From contig CAVOSA010000035.1 in the NCBI GenBank assembly GCA_963698735.1, forward strand, positions 62,001-126,000: 64,000 nt of DNA, read 5' to 3'. Shown here one piece after another: positions 8,764-18,170 of the stretch. The position numbers and the translations under genes were made by a program. This DNA comes from RPQJ01 sp963698735. GTDB lineage: Bacteria > Pseudomonadota > Gammaproteobacteria > Steroidobacterales > Steroidobacteraceae. A model generated the notes under the pieces. The model did no database searches and was not told where the DNA came from. It saw only the letters and a program-made list of their open reading frames with translations. Within the stretch, counting starts at the first letter, position 1. Every line of letters begins with the position of its first letter.

Positions 8764-9461
8764 CGGTTGCTGCGGACGCCGCTGCCGCCGCGCAGTTGGC
8801 CGCAGCTGAGATGACAAGAGCCTGTGCGGCAGCCGTCGCAGCTCGCGGGCGGGCGATCGTCGCCGTGAGCGGCGGCACGACTCCCTGGCACATGCTGCGC
8901 CGGTTCGCCCAGGCGGACCTGTCTTGGGCGTCGATCTACGTCGCCCAGGTGGACGAACGCTGCGTGGCCCGCAACGACGCGCGACGCAACGTTACTCACT
9001 TGCAGCAGATACTCGTCAGCGATGGCCCGCTGCCGGCCGCCAACCTGCTGCCGATGCCCGCCGACGATGCGGATCTGGACCGCGCGGCAGGGATGTACTC
9101 AGCAATGCTCGCGGAACTCGCAGGACCGGCAACGATTCTGGATCTCGTGCAGCTCGGACTTGGCAGTGACGGTCACACCGCATCGCTGGTGCCCGATGAC
9201 CCGGCGCTCGACGTTACCGACCGCACTGTGACAATCACCGCTCCCTACCAGGACACGCGACGCATGACCCTGACCTACCCCGTACTGTCGGGCGCGCGCG
9301 AGCGACTGTGGCTCGTCACGGGCACGGCGAAGGCGGCAGCGCTGGCGGACTTGCTGAATAGCCGTGGCACCGCACCCGCGAGTCGAGTCGCCCGCGAGCA
9401 CAGCATGGTGATTGCCGACACGGCGGCCGCGCACGCGCCGGTCGATTTGACCACGGAGTGA
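8754..9461 (+). CDS. pgl: 6-phosphogluconolactonase
   Basis: A 235-residue DevB/Pgl-type lactonase. Typical features are VSGGTTPWHMLRRF near residue 42, the VDERCV motif, and LGLGSDGHTASLVPD in the C-terminal half. It hydrolyses the lactone produced by Zwf. The start lies inside the end of zwf, and the gene converges on gnd with only 7 bp between the stops, so the three enzymes of the oxidative pentose phosphate branch sit together although gnd is on the other strand. Confidence 0.95.
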   Translation: MRLTVAADAAAAAQLAAAEMTRACAAAVAARGRAIVAVSGGTTPWHMLRRFAQADLSWASIYVAQVDERCVARNDARRNVTHLQQILVSDGPLPAANLLPMPADDADLDRAAGMYSAMLAELAGPATILDLVQLGLGSDGHTASLVPDDPALDVTDRTVTITAPYQDTRRMTLTYPVLSGARERLWLVTGTAKAAALADLLNSRGTAPASRVAREHSMVIADTAAAHAPVDLTTE

Positions 9462-9468
9462 ACGGACG

Positions 9469-10383
9469 CTACTTCGGCTTGACCGCGTGCCCGCCGAAAG
9501 CCTGTCGCATGCGCGACAGCATCCGGTTGGTGTAGTCACCACGCCCCTGGCTCGCGAAGCGCTCCATCAGTGCGAGCGTCATCACCGGTGTCGGCACGCC
9601 TAGTTCGACGGATTCCACCGCCGTCCAGCGTCCCTCTCCGGAATCCGCGACGAAGGGCGCAATCGACTCCAGCGTGTCGTCCTCGGCGAGGAACTCCGCA
9701 GTGAGATCAAGCAGCCAGGAACGGATCACCGTACCGTGCCGCCAGGCTTCGGCGATCTGCGGCAGGTCGAGCGCGAGGTCGCTCTTGGCGCGCATCAGCG
9801 CAAAGCCTTCGGCATACGCCTGCATCATTCCGTACTCGATGCCGTTGTGGACCATCTTGGTGAAGTGGCCGGCGCCGACCGGTCCGCAGTGCACCCAGCC
9901 ACGATCCGGCGCAGGGGCCAGTGCTTGCAGCACGGGCCTGATGGCCTGGATCGTCGCGGCGTCGCCCCCGACCATCAAGCCATAGCCATTCTCCAGGCCC
10001 CAGACACCCCCCGAGACGCCGGCATCGACGAACTGGATGCCGTGCGCGCCGAGTTCCGCGGCATGCCGCTGGCTGTCACGGTACATCGCGTTCGCACCGT
10101 CGACGACGACGTCGCCGCGGGACAGCAAGGGCACCAGCAGCCGCAGGGTGTCTTCCGTCGGCGTGCCGGCCGGCAGCATCAGCCAGACGGTCTTCGGCGA
10201 TGGCAGGTTCGATACCAGTGCTTCAAGCGTGGCGGCTGCCACGACCCGTGATTCGTTGCCCAACGCCGTGCGCGCTTCCGCCGCGCGGTCCCAGGCCACC
10301 ACCGTGTGTCCGGCACGCGCGATACGCCGGCTCATGTTGCCGCCCATGCGGCCGAGTCCGACCATGCCCAGCGTCAAGTTCAT
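9469..10383 (-). CDS. gnd: 6-phosphogluconate dehydrogenase, short decarboxylating type
   Basis: A 304-residue member of the short Gnd class (about 300 rather than 470 residues). The NAD(P)-binding loop is GMVGLGRMGGNM at the N-terminus, VDAGVSGGVWGLENG is the substrate-binding signature, and GPVGAGHFTKMVHNGIEYG contains the catalytic lysine and the asparagine. The start is ATG 10383. It should convert 6-phosphogluconate to ribulose 5-phosphate, completing the set with zwf and pgl. The short class is often NAD-dependent, but cofactor preference was not deduced. A longer in-frame reading to 11496 on this strand is antisense to the next gene and rejected. Confidence 0.93.
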   Translation of the reverse strand: MNLTLGMVGLGRMGGNMSRRIARAGHTVVAWDRAAEARTALGNESRVVAAATLEALVSNLPSPKTVWLMLPAGTPTEDTLRLLVPLLSRGDVVVDGANAMYRDSQRHAAELGAHGIQFVDAGVSGGVWGLENGYGLMVGGDAATIQAIRPVLQALAPAPDRGWVHCGPVGAGHFTKMVHNGIEYGMMQAYAEGFALMRAKSDLALDLPQIAEAWRHGTVIRSWLLDLTAEFLAEDDTLESIAPFVADSGEGRWTAVESVELGVPTPVMTLALMERFASQGRGDYTNRMLSRMRQAFGGHAVKPK

Positions 10384-10608
10384 CGCCGTTCTCTCTCCCA
10401 ACCGCAGTACGAGGTGATGGTCTCGCGGCGAACACGTCCGCACAAGAGGCATTGCGTCGTCCCCAGCGCATCTTCGGCGCTGCCGTGGGAACCCCGTTCG
10501 AGGGTGTTCCAGGCCGTCCTGGTCATGTCCGCGGACCGACGCGTGCGGACGTTGCGTCACCGAAGTACGATGCCGGCACCGGTTGAGCGGTATCACCAGA
10601 GAAAGCAG

Positions 10609-11427
10609 ATGAACGCGAACCCGCCAGCCAGTTCTTCCACGCCGCCGCCACCCGAGTACATCGACATTCGCGGCCATCGCGTGCGACACGTCATCCGGCG
10701 CGGGACTGGCGACGCGGTCGTGCTGGTGCATGGCTTCGGCAGCAATCTCGACACCTGGGCGCTTAACCTGGCCGCATTGGCAACCGGCGGTCGGACGGTT
10801 GCGGCGCTCGACCTTCCGGCCCACGGCGAATCCTCCAGGCAGCTCGACAGTGGCTCGCTGGAAGAACTGACCTCGATCGTCCTCGCGTACATGGACGCGA
10901 TAGGCATCGCACGCGCTCACCTCGTCGGCCACTCGATGGGTGCCGCGATCTGCCTGCTGGCGGCGGATCAGGCTGTGCCGCGGGTGAAGTCGCTGACGCT
11001 GCTGGCTCCGGCAGGACTCGGCCAGACCATCAACCGCGATTTCATCATGGGTTTCATAGCGGCCAGGAATCGCGAGCAGGTCCTGCCCCTGCTGCGCCTG
11101 CTGTTCGCAAACGAGAGCTTCGTAACGCCTCAGCTGGTGGACGACACACTCAGCTACAAGCGACTGGAGGGCGTGAATGAGGCGCTGGCCATGATCGCGG
11201 GCAGCCGCTTTCGTGGGACGAGCAGTGGCGGACAACTGCGCGATGTCGTCGGCCGTGTACCGACCCTGGTCATCTGGGGCGCGCAGGACGCGATCATGCC
11301 GCCGCCGGACCCGGCGGCGTTCGCTGGCAACAACGTCCAGTTCCACGTGCTGCCGGGCTTTGGTCACATGGTGCAGGTCGAGGCGGCAGCCGAGGTGAAT
11401 CGCCTGATCGACGAATTCCTGGGCTGA
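10609..11427 (+). CDS. Alpha/beta hydrolase, AcoC-hydrolase-domain-like
   Basis: A 272-residue alpha/beta hydrolase without a lipoyl domain. The oxyanion region is LVHGFGSNLDTW, the nucleophile elbow GHSMGA, the acid GAQDAIMP and the histidine GFGHMVQVE, so the catalytic triad is complete. The sequence resembles the hydrolase part fused to acetoin dehydrogenase E2 chains, but here it stands alone. ATG 10609 is preferred; the frame extends upstream without family similarity. It is divergent from gnd and converges on an AraC regulator. Substrate unknown. Confidence 0.86.
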   Translation: MNANPPASSSTPPPPEYIDIRGHRVRHVIRRGTGDAVVLVHGFGSNLDTWALNLAALATGGRTVAALDLPAHGESSRQLDSGSLEELTSIVLAYMDAIGIARAHLVGHSMGAAICLLAADQAVPRVKSLTLLAPAGLGQTINRDFIMGFIAARNREQVLPLLRLLFANESFVTPQLVDDTLSYKRLEGVNEALAMIAGSRFRGTSSGGQLRDVVGRVPTLVIWGAQDAIMPPPDPAAFAGNNVQFHVLPGFGHMVQVEAAAEVNRLIDEFLG

Positions 11428-11444
11428 TGCGCGGGTAGCGACGG

Positions 11445-12347
11445 TCAGGATGATCCCGTAACGTGGCGGCCGCGCATCCTCTTGCCGTCGCGACACGCAC
11501 GCCGATACGCCGACGGCGTAAGTCCTCGTTCCGCGATGAACGCACTGCAGAAATGGCTCTGGCCACGGAAGCCGACGGCCTCGGCCACTTCTCCAATGCG
11601 CAGCCCGGTCGTCCGCAACAATTCGCAGGACCGCTCGATCCTGGCCTTGCGCAAATAGCGGTGCGGCGTGACCCCCGTTGCCTGGCGGAAGTTGGTCGAG
11701 AAGCTGGTTACGCCGACGCCGCAGGCCTGGGCCAGGTCCCTCACCGAGAGCGGCTCACCGAGACGAGCCAGCATCTGCTGCATGGCCGTGTGTGCAATCC
11801 GCAACCCTCCCCGTGACGCTGGCACGCTGGCTGCAGCCCGGGGCCGCTCGAGCTCGCGCTGCAGCTCGGCGAGCAGCGCCTGTGCCAGCGACTTCAGATA
11901 AGGCCCGTCATGCGAACGCGACTCCAGCTCGCCCATCAACCGGCGGGTGATCGACACGATTACGTCGTTGGTGAACGTGACAGGTTCGCGAACGTTGCTG
12001 CGGAGAAGCCAGCCCGGAAGCGCTCGCTCGTCGTCGAAATAGACGACGGTGCCCTCCCCGACCCCGCGCAACGTGACGTCGGAGCGCACATCCCGCGGCA
12101 GGAACGTCACGAGCCCGGGCAGGGAATGCTGCAGCCGATGCCCGCCGGATGACTGGTAGTCGAGCGGCTTGCCGCCGGTGTGCACCAGCAGCAGGGGTAT
12201 GGGCAGTGGCGGGACGCTGATCGACTCGAACAGCGCCTGATGCCGTTCCAGGACGAGCGGCTGCCTGGTGGGCACACGACCGCTCGCGACAGGGCTGCCG
12301 ACGATGCGCCGGATGATCCGGCGTGCACGAATTGAAGAGCGAGCCAT
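11445..12347 (-). CDS. AraC family transcriptional regulator, divergent from FadL porin
   Basis: About 300 residues. The C-terminus holds a double helix-turn-helix: LSVRDLAQACGVGVTSFSTNFRQ then LRIGEVAEAVGFRGQSHFCSAFIAERG, followed by TPSAYRRA, the standard AraC/XylS signature. The N-terminal part resembles the AraC_N (cupin-like) ligand domain of fatty-acid or alcohol responsive regulators. ATG 12347 is chosen; the frame extends further but enters the promoter of the divergent fadL-like gene. With 113 bp between the two starts, it most likely controls that porin. Confidence 0.88.
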   Translation of the reverse strand: MARSSIRARRIIRRIVGSPVASGRVPTRQPLVLERHQALFESISVPPLPIPLLLVHTGGKPLDYQSSGGHRLQHSLPGLVTFLPRDVRSDVTLRGVGEGTVVYFDDERALPGWLLRSNVREPVTFTNDVIVSITRRLMGELESRSHDGPYLKSLAQALLAELQRELERPRAAASVPASRGGLRIAHTAMQQMLARLGEPLSVRDLAQACGVGVTSFSTNFRQATGVTPHRYLRKARIERSCELLRTTGLRIGEVAEAVGFRGQSHFCSAFIAERGLTPSAYRRACRDGKRMRGRHVTGSS

Positions 12348-12460
12348 GGCGTCGCCGAGTGTAGCGAAAGAAAACGTAAAGAGGGGCGGTGAAAATCGAT
12401 AACCGCAGCGGACCGGAGGGCTACTGTCGGCCTCACCAGTTTCCACTGCAGACCCATGCC

Positions 12461-13744
12461 ATGCGTATGAACGTTGGATTCCGCTCCCTGACGCTGTCCG
12501 TCGGCCTGGCGTCGATGGCCTTCGTCTCGCCCTGCTGGGGCGCAGGCCCTTGGCTCTCCGAAACGGGAGGCGCGGACATGGGCATGGCCGGCGCGGGTCG
12601 CGCCGCAATGTCATTGGACGCCGCCTCGCTCGCCGCGAACCCGGCAACGATGGGTGAATTGACCGGAAGTACGATCACGGTGGCTGCGATGCCCCTGCAG
12701 CTGGACTTCGAATTCCGCGGTTCGAGCGAAGCGCCGGCCCACGCAACGAACGAGGAAGGCATTGCCACGGTGCCGGCACTTTTTGCGGTCCATCGCGGCG
12801 ATCGATTCGCCTTTGGACTTGGCGCGTACAGTTACCTGGGCCTGTCATTCGATGCCGGCAACCAATGGGCCGGGCGGCGGGTCGTAGAGAGCGCTGGCCT
12901 CGCAACCTTTAACATCGCACCGGCTGTCGCGTGGCGTGCCACGGATCGACTGACTGTCGGTGCCTCGGTGGCGGCGCAACTGGCCCGGCCGACGACCCGG
13001 ATCGCCGTCGCCAATGACGCCATCTACTACGGCCCTCCGGTCGGGTTGCCCGACGGGCAGTTGGAACTGAGTGGCGACTCATGGGCAGCCGGCGCTCAAC
13101 TGGGACTTCTTTACGAACCGACCGACAGTATTCGAGTCGGGCTGGCGTGGACGGCCCCTGTCGACCATTCCGTTGCAGTCGACATCCAGGCGAAGAACGT
13201 GCATCCGGTACTGGCGACGCTGCTACCCGCTGACGGGACCGCGAAGATTGATTTCACGATGCCGCAGCAACTGCTGTTCGGCGTCAGCCGGCAGATGGAG
13301 AACGGCGCGACCCTGGCCGTCGGCCTGTCATGGCAGGACTGGTCGACGTTCGGGGAGTCGCGCCTGCAGCTTCCGGGCCAGCCGTCACCGTTGTTCGCCA
13401 GCGGCCTGCAGGACACGTGGGGCGCTTCTGTCGGTATCCGCCGTCCGTTCGGCGAACGCTGGACGGCGTCGGCCGGCGTGAACTATGAGAGCAATCCGGG
13501 AACGGACGGTGGTGTTCCTGCGTATTTTCCTGTCGCAGAGCAGTGGAGGCTCGCGGCCGGTGCCGAACGCTCGATCAGCGACGCGTTGCGCCTGCGCGCC
13601 GGATTGTCCGTGGTTTTCCAGGGCGACGCGGAAGTCGTGCAATTGACGCATCCGCTGCCTCTGCCCGGCATACCGCCATTGACCGGTGCCTACGAGGACA
13701 CGCGCGTCTATGTCATCGCGTTGGCGGCGGACTTCATGCTCTGA
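12461..13744 (+). CDS. FadL/OmpP1 family outer membrane hydrophobic-compound porin
   Basis: About 427 residues with a signal peptide ending near CWGAG. The mature start ETGGADMGMAGAGRAA and AANPATM repeat the N-terminal plug pattern of FadL proteins, and the rest alternates short amphipathic strands ending LAADFML. FadL porins bring long-chain fatty acids or other hydrophobic substrates across the outer membrane. The divergent AraC gene and the hydrolase behind it suggest an uptake-and-hydrolysis unit for a hydrophobic ester (inference). ATG 12461 or 12467 are both possible starts. Confidence 0.88.
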   Translation: MRMNVGFRSLTLSVGLASMAFVSPCWGAGPWLSETGGADMGMAGAGRAAMSLDAASLAANPATMGELTGSTITVAAMPLQLDFEFRGSSEAPAHATNEEGIATVPALFAVHRGDRFAFGLGAYSYLGLSFDAGNQWAGRRVVESAGLATFNIAPAVAWRATDRLTVGASVAAQLARPTTRIAVANDAIYYGPPVGLPDGQLELSGDSWAAGAQLGLLYEPTDSIRVGLAWTAPVDHSVAVDIQAKNVHPVLATLLPADGTAKIDFTMPQQLLFGVSRQMENGATLAVGLSWQDWSTFGESRLQLPGQPSPLFASGLQDTWGASVGIRRPFGERWTASAGVNYESNPGTDGGVPAYFPVAEQWRLAAGAERSISDALRLRAGLSVVFQGDAEVVQLTHPLPLPGIPPLTGAYEDTRVYVIALAADFML

Positions 13745-14099
13745 CGGCGTGCCGGAGCGTCCACGCCATGACGAAACCAGCATGATGGGGCTGGCGCGTC
13801 ATGCGTATGCGAAGAGATCGGCGGCAACGCTACCCAGCTTCTTCCAGATTGCCTAAGTTCTTCTGATGCGCCCGTCCTCTTCGCCAGAAGCGATCAGGTC
13901 GAGGTTGGGCAGGCGGGCGCGGTACGACCAGCGACAGGTCGGCATAGGCTCGCCGGGCCTCGACCACGCAAGCTTTCGCGGGTAGGAATGCGCGGGCCCG
14001 GCAAGGCCAGCAACGCGGCGTTGAAGTCATGGGTGACAGCGGACTTCCGCCGGCAGTGGCGGATCCGCAAGCTGCCTCATCTTGAGCATGTCTGCGGCC
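13745..14099. other. Gap without a supportable gene
   Basis: This stretch lies between the FadL gene and the degraded AraC gene. Short open frames exist on both strands, but none has a start context, a recognisable motif or a length above 70 codons. The part near 14040-14100 may be decayed C-terminal sequence of the AraC pseudogene. No inverted repeat strong enough to call a terminator was seen. Confidence 0.5.
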
Positions 14100-15058
14100 G
14101 GTTTGCGTGCTGCCGCGGACGAACAGGAAATCGGTGCCCCAGGCGCTACGCGAACTGCTTCACCGACAGGTCGCCTTCGATCAACAGCTGACGGCCCGTT
14201 CCGTACGTACCTGCAGCGAGAGGTCACGGAAGCTCGTGTTCTCCGTCTCCAGGTAGCGGGCAAGGGTCCGGGCGGAGATGTTCACGAAGCCCGCCAGCTG
14301 TTCGAGCGTCGGCCGCGAATCCTCGGACTCGCGCAACATCGTCCGGCACCATTCACTCCAGCGTCGGCGGGCCCGGGTCGCGCAGCAGCGACTTGCAGCG
14401 CTCTTCCGATGCCCGCCTGGCCCGCGGCTTCCATGGTCTGCTCGTCGAGCAGCCGCCGTGCTCGAGCACAGCACGCCTGCCTCGATGGCGCGAAGCGAAC
14501 CGCGCGCGCGTGAGTGCCCGGTAGCGTTCGGCGTGTTGCGGTCGCTCGATCGACAGCCAGGCCTCGAAGGCTGCAGCCTTTCGTCGAGCGTGTACTGTAA
14601 AGTCGAGCGGATCGTAGACCGACGACGGCGCCGCCGCCCGCCATGACCTTGATGCGTCGCGCCACGGCCGGCAAGTAGACGAGATCGACCTGTCCCGCCC
14701 GCCGCTGCAGGGTCAGGGCAAAGACGGGCTGGATCAACCGCTGGTAGCTGACTGCGAGGCGGAGATAGTGCCCGAAGGTGGGGCTCGTGAGGAGCGCGAA
14801 GCCGAGGACGTCGTGGGAAGTCGGGTTGAGCCGGCGGCCAAGTTCAAAGCCGAGGTCCATGCGTCCGCTGGCCTGCTCCGCGGCGCGCAGCAGCGCCTCC
14901 ACCTGGCGTAACGTCACCTGCGCCTTCGGTGTATCGATCGAGCGAATCCGCGCCGCGCGCAACAGCCTGCCACGGTCGATGCCGATGGACTCCAGGTAAT
15001 CCACCAGCTGCGCGATGTAACGCGCAGGCAGCCTGTGCAACTCGGCGGTTTCGCCCAC
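14100..15058 (-). pseudogene. AraC family regulator, broken by several frameshifts
   Basis: From GTG 15058 the first frame gives an AraC-type ligand domain (YLESIGIDRGRLL, SHDVLGFALLTSPTFGHYLRL) to about 14640. A second frame then carries VYDPLDFTV and PQHAERYRAL (about 14620-14520), a third carries the helix-turn-helix PTLEQLAGFVNISARTLARY (about 14340-14240), and a further switch yields RQLLIEGDLSVKQFA near 14180 followed by a stop. All pieces are collinear and belong to one regulator of the OruR/arabinose-binding-domain type. At least three indels are needed. It is divergent from the TPP enzyme gene and may once have controlled it. Confidence 0.7.
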
Positions 15059-15210
15059 TGCCGGGCTCCCCAGCCCGCCTGAACACGCGGGACTTGTGTC
15101 TTAAAATATCAGCATGTTGGCAGAAAATGCCAAGACATGCGACGGGTCTACACAGACAATCCCGGCCACGTCTCGCGATCGATGCGTGAAGCACACTGAA
15201 GGGAGCATCC

Positions 15211-16905
15211 ATGACCGAACTCACTGGTGGCGAACTGCTCGCACGCGCCCTGGCCAACGAGGGCGTGAAATTTGTCTTCGGGCTGCCATGCCCCGAGATC
15301 GACCCGCTGCTGGCTGCGCTCGAAGGCAACGGCATCCGCTTCGTGACGATACGTCACGAAGCCGCGGCGGTGCACATGGCGGAGGGCCTCTACAAGACCA
15401 CTGGCCAGGTCGCGGTGGTGCTCGGCAACCCGGGTCCGGGCTCGGCGAACCTCCTGCCGGGCATGCTGACGGCGAAACATGAGGGCGTGCAGGTTCTCGC
15501 GATCACGTCGCCGCATGCACCGCGTCGCGTAGCCGTCGACGCGAGTAATTCGGGCCAGGAGTTGCTCGACCTCTTCGAGCCGGTCGTCAAGGAAGGCCCG
15601 GCGTCGAATGGTCGCGCATTCCCGAGCTTGTCCGCATGGGATTCCGCGAGATGTGGGCGGGCCGCCCTGGCCCGGTCCAGCTCGAGGTTCCGGCCCCGGT
15701 GCTTTACGCGACGGGCGATCCGACAGCGGCCCCGATCTTCCCGAGCGGGAGTGGTCGCCCATCCTGCGGCAGACGTCGGAGGCACAACTTGCGACGGCGG
15801 TGGAGCTGCTGGCAACGGCCAGGACTCCAGTGATCTTCGCCGGTACCGGTGTAGACCGCGCGCAGGCGAATGCCGCACTGATCGGGCTGGTCGAAGTGCT
15901 CGCATGCCCCGTGATTCCGTCGATGGCCGGTCGCAGCGTCGTGCCCCACGACCACCCGTCGTACTTCCATTCGCAGAGCCCCGCCGCCGATGACCTGCGC
16001 CGCAACGCGGACGTGATGCTGGTCGTGGGCTCGCGAGTCGGCAATCTCGACGTCCCTTTCGACAAGTACTGGGGCGATCCGGCCAAGTGCCGCGTGATCC
16101 ACATCGACGTGGATCCCCGCCACATCGGTGTGTCGCGACCCGTCACGCTCGGCATCGTCGCCGACGCCCGCACGGCGCTCGAGGGGCTGACCGCAAAGCT
16201 GCGGGGCCGCAAGCTTGCGAGCCTCGGACGCACCGATGTCGCTTCGCTGCGGCCTGGCTACGAAGCCTGGGCCAAGGCGGTTGGCGACAAGGTCGCGGCG
16301 TGGTCGGCCCGGGTATCCATCCGGCTCAGGAGATCGGACCGTCGGTGCCGTGTTCGGCCGTGAGCGCGGTGTACTGCGTCGACGGCGGCATGACCTCGCT
16401 CTGGGCGGCACTCGCCCTGCCATCTACGAAGCCCAATTCGTACCACGGCATCATGGAGCTGGGCATGCTGGGTACCGGCATCCCGTCGGCGATCGGAGCC
16501 AAGCTCGGCGCACCTGCTCGCGAGGTCGTCTGCGTGACCGGCGATGGAGCTGCCGGATTCAACGCCATGGAGCTTCAGACCGCGGCGCGCGAGGGACTCA
16601 AGGTCACGTTCGTCGTGATGGCCGAGTCCGAGTGGACAATGGAAATCCCGAACGAGATGGCGCACTGGGGCACCACCTTCGGGACTCGCATGGGCGAAGT
16701 CCGCTGGGACAAGGTCGCCGAGGGCCTCGGTTGCCACGGCGAGCACGTGGACTCGATCGCGGCGCTGCCGGCCGCACTCGCGCGTGCCAAGGGCGGCGCC
16801 GGGCCGGCACTGGTCTGCGTGCGCACCAGCAAGGAGGCGAACCTCGCCGTGCCCGAGTCCGGCATGGCCCGCTTCTTCGAAGTCTATAACGGACCTTCCG
16901 CATGA
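15211..16905 (+). pseudogene. Thiamine-pyrophosphate enzyme (acetolactate synthase-like), three frameshifts
   Basis: The collinear protein would be about 565 residues. AAGGGAG precedes ATG 15211 by 7 nt. The PYR domain (TELTGGELLARALANEGVKF, with the catalytic Glu in RHEAAAVHMAEG) reads in one frame to about 15598; EWSRIPELVRMGFREMWAGR reads in the next to about 15733; the central domain (TPVIFAGTGVDRAQANAALI) in the third to about 16308; and the PP domain (GDGAAGFNAMELQTAAREGL) in a fourth segment to the stop. Each switch is a one-base loss at a short G/C run. The usual Asn-Asn of the TPP motif is replaced by ESEW. ATGA overlap couples it to the SDR gene. Confidence 0.78.
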
Positions 16906-17732
16906 AGAATCTGAAGGCCAGGCAGGTATTGGTGACCGGCGCAGCTTCGGGCATCGGCCTGGAGTGCGCGCGGGCGTTCGCGCAGCGCGGCGCAAACCTC
17001 GTCATCTCCGACATCAACGCGGCGGCGCTCGACACGGTCCGCGGCGAGATCTCCAGAATGGGCGTGCAGTGCTTCGCGCGCACCTGCGACGTTGCGCGGG
17101 AAGACTCGGTGACCGCTTTCGCGGCGGCAGTGCAGCAGGCAGTCGGCCCCATCGATGTCCTGATCAATAATGCTGGCGTCGCATTCCTCGGCGGCTTCGA
17201 GGAGACGCCGCTCTCGGAGTGGCGACGCGTCTACGACATCAACGTTCTTGGCGTCGTGCACTGCATCCGCGCCTTTCTCCCTTCGATGCGCGCGGCCGGC
17301 GGCGCGAGGAAGATCGTCAACGTGGCCTCGGCAGCGGGCTTCTCGCCCCTGCCGAACATGTCGGCCTACGCGGCGTCCAAACACGCCGTCGTCGGCCTGT
17401 CAGAAGTGCTGGCGCAGGAACTGCATGACACGGACGTGTCAGTGCTCGTCGTATGCCCTGGCATCATCAACACCGCGATCGTCCACGTGAGTCCCACCGC
17501 GTGCGGCATGACCGAAGCGCAGATTCACAAGCTGCAGAAGTACTACACGGACGAGGGTTGCCATCCCAGCGTGGTCGCCGCCGATGTCGTGCGCAGCGTC
17601 GAGAGCGACGACGCGTTCCTGTTCACCGGTCCCGGTGCCAGGCTCGGCTACAACGCCATGCGTCTTTCGCGGCGAATGGCCCGCAGGCTCACGATCGACG
17701 CGGCCAGGAAGAGCGGTTACATGGCTGAATAG
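16902..17732 (+). CDS. Short-chain dehydrogenase/reductase
   Basis: A 276-residue classical SDR. The cofactor loop is VTGAASGIGLECAR, NNAG follows at about residue 90, and the catalytic Ser and YAASK motif lie near residues 145-162. The acidic D in ISDINAAA after beta-2 favours NAD(H). The ATG overlaps the stop of the TPP enzyme gene by 4 bp, so both were made together: a carboligase/decarboxylase product (acyloin or aldehyde) reduced or oxidised by the SDR is a reasonable but unproven pathway. Confidence 0.9.
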   Translation: MKNLKARQVLVTGAASGIGLECARAFAQRGANLVISDINAAALDTVRGEISRMGVQCFARTCDVAREDSVTAFAAAVQQAVGPIDVLINNAGVAFLGGFEETPLSEWRRVYDINVLGVVHCIRAFLPSMRAAGGARKIVNVASAAGFSPLPNMSAYAASKHAVVGLSEVLAQELHDTDVSVLVVCPGIINTAIVHVSPTACGMTEAQIHKLQKYYTDEGCHPSVVAADVVRSVESDDAFLFTGPGARLGYNAMRLSRRMARRLTIDAARKSGYMAE

Positions 17733-17797
17733 CGCGATGCTCGACGGGACCAGGAGACTGCTGGGTATCTGGCACGATCCGGGGAACTTGACCTTCG

Positions 17798-17819
17798 TTC
17801 ATATTTTGATAATTATGAA
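17798..17819 (+). promoter_or_regulatory. A+T-rich inverted repeat, likely ArsR operator
   Basis: TTCATA (17798-17803) and TATGAA (17814-17819) form a 6-bp inverted repeat with a 10-bp spacer in the most A+T-rich patch of the neighbourhood, 3 bp before the arsR ATG. ArsR/SmtB repressors bind such dyads at their own promoters. Its closeness to the ATG leaves no Shine-Dalgarno sequence, so the transcript may be leaderless or nearly so. Confidence 0.6.
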
Positions 17820-17822
17820 ATA

Positions 17823-18170
17823 ATGAAAGAACTGGATGTGATTGGTGCCCTGGCAGCGCTGGCCCAGGAGTCGCGCCTGGCGATCTACCGCCTGCTCGTG
17901 CAGCGCGGCCCGGAAGGCTACACGCCGGGAGAAATCAGCGAGCTTCTCGGAATTCCCGGTCCAACCCTCTCGTTTCACCTCAAGGAACTCGCGCGTGCCG
18001 GGCTCGTCACCGCGCGCAGGGAAAGCCGCTTCATGCATTACAGCGCCAGCTTCGAGCGCATGAACGCGCTGGTGTCCTACCTCACCGAGAACTGCTGCAG
18101 CCTCGGCACGGCGTGCGATGTCGCGTGCGCCCCAGCCGCAACTGCTCGCCGTCGAAGGAAAAGCGCATGA
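17823..18170 (+). CDS. arsR: ArsR family metalloregulator
   Basis: A 115-residue winged helix-turn-helix protein. The recognition region is YTPGEISELLGIPGPTLSFH, followed by LKELARAGLV and the wing. The C-terminal tail carries ENCCSLGTACDVAC, a cysteine-rich segment positioned like the C-terminal As(III)-binding sites of one ArsR class, rather than the CVC site in the alpha-3 helix. It overlaps arsC by 4 bp (ATGA), and an inverted repeat precedes it, so autoregulation of the whole operon is likely. Confidence 0.9.
   Translation: MKELDVIGALAALAQESRLAIYRLLVQRGPEGYTPGEISELLGIPGPTLSFHLKELARAGLVTARRESRFMHYSASFERMNALVSYLTENCCSLGTACDVACAPAATARRRRKSA

Noticed and set aside
9469..11496. Possible large fusion of gnd with upstream sequence
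   Set aside because: The extra 370 codons are antisense to the alpha/beta hydrolase; gnd starts cleanly at ATG 10383 with its Rossmann motif.
17736..17822. A phage or transposon border near the A+T-rich patch
   Set aside because: The A+T richness is limited to the dyad before arsR and is explained by a promoter/operator.
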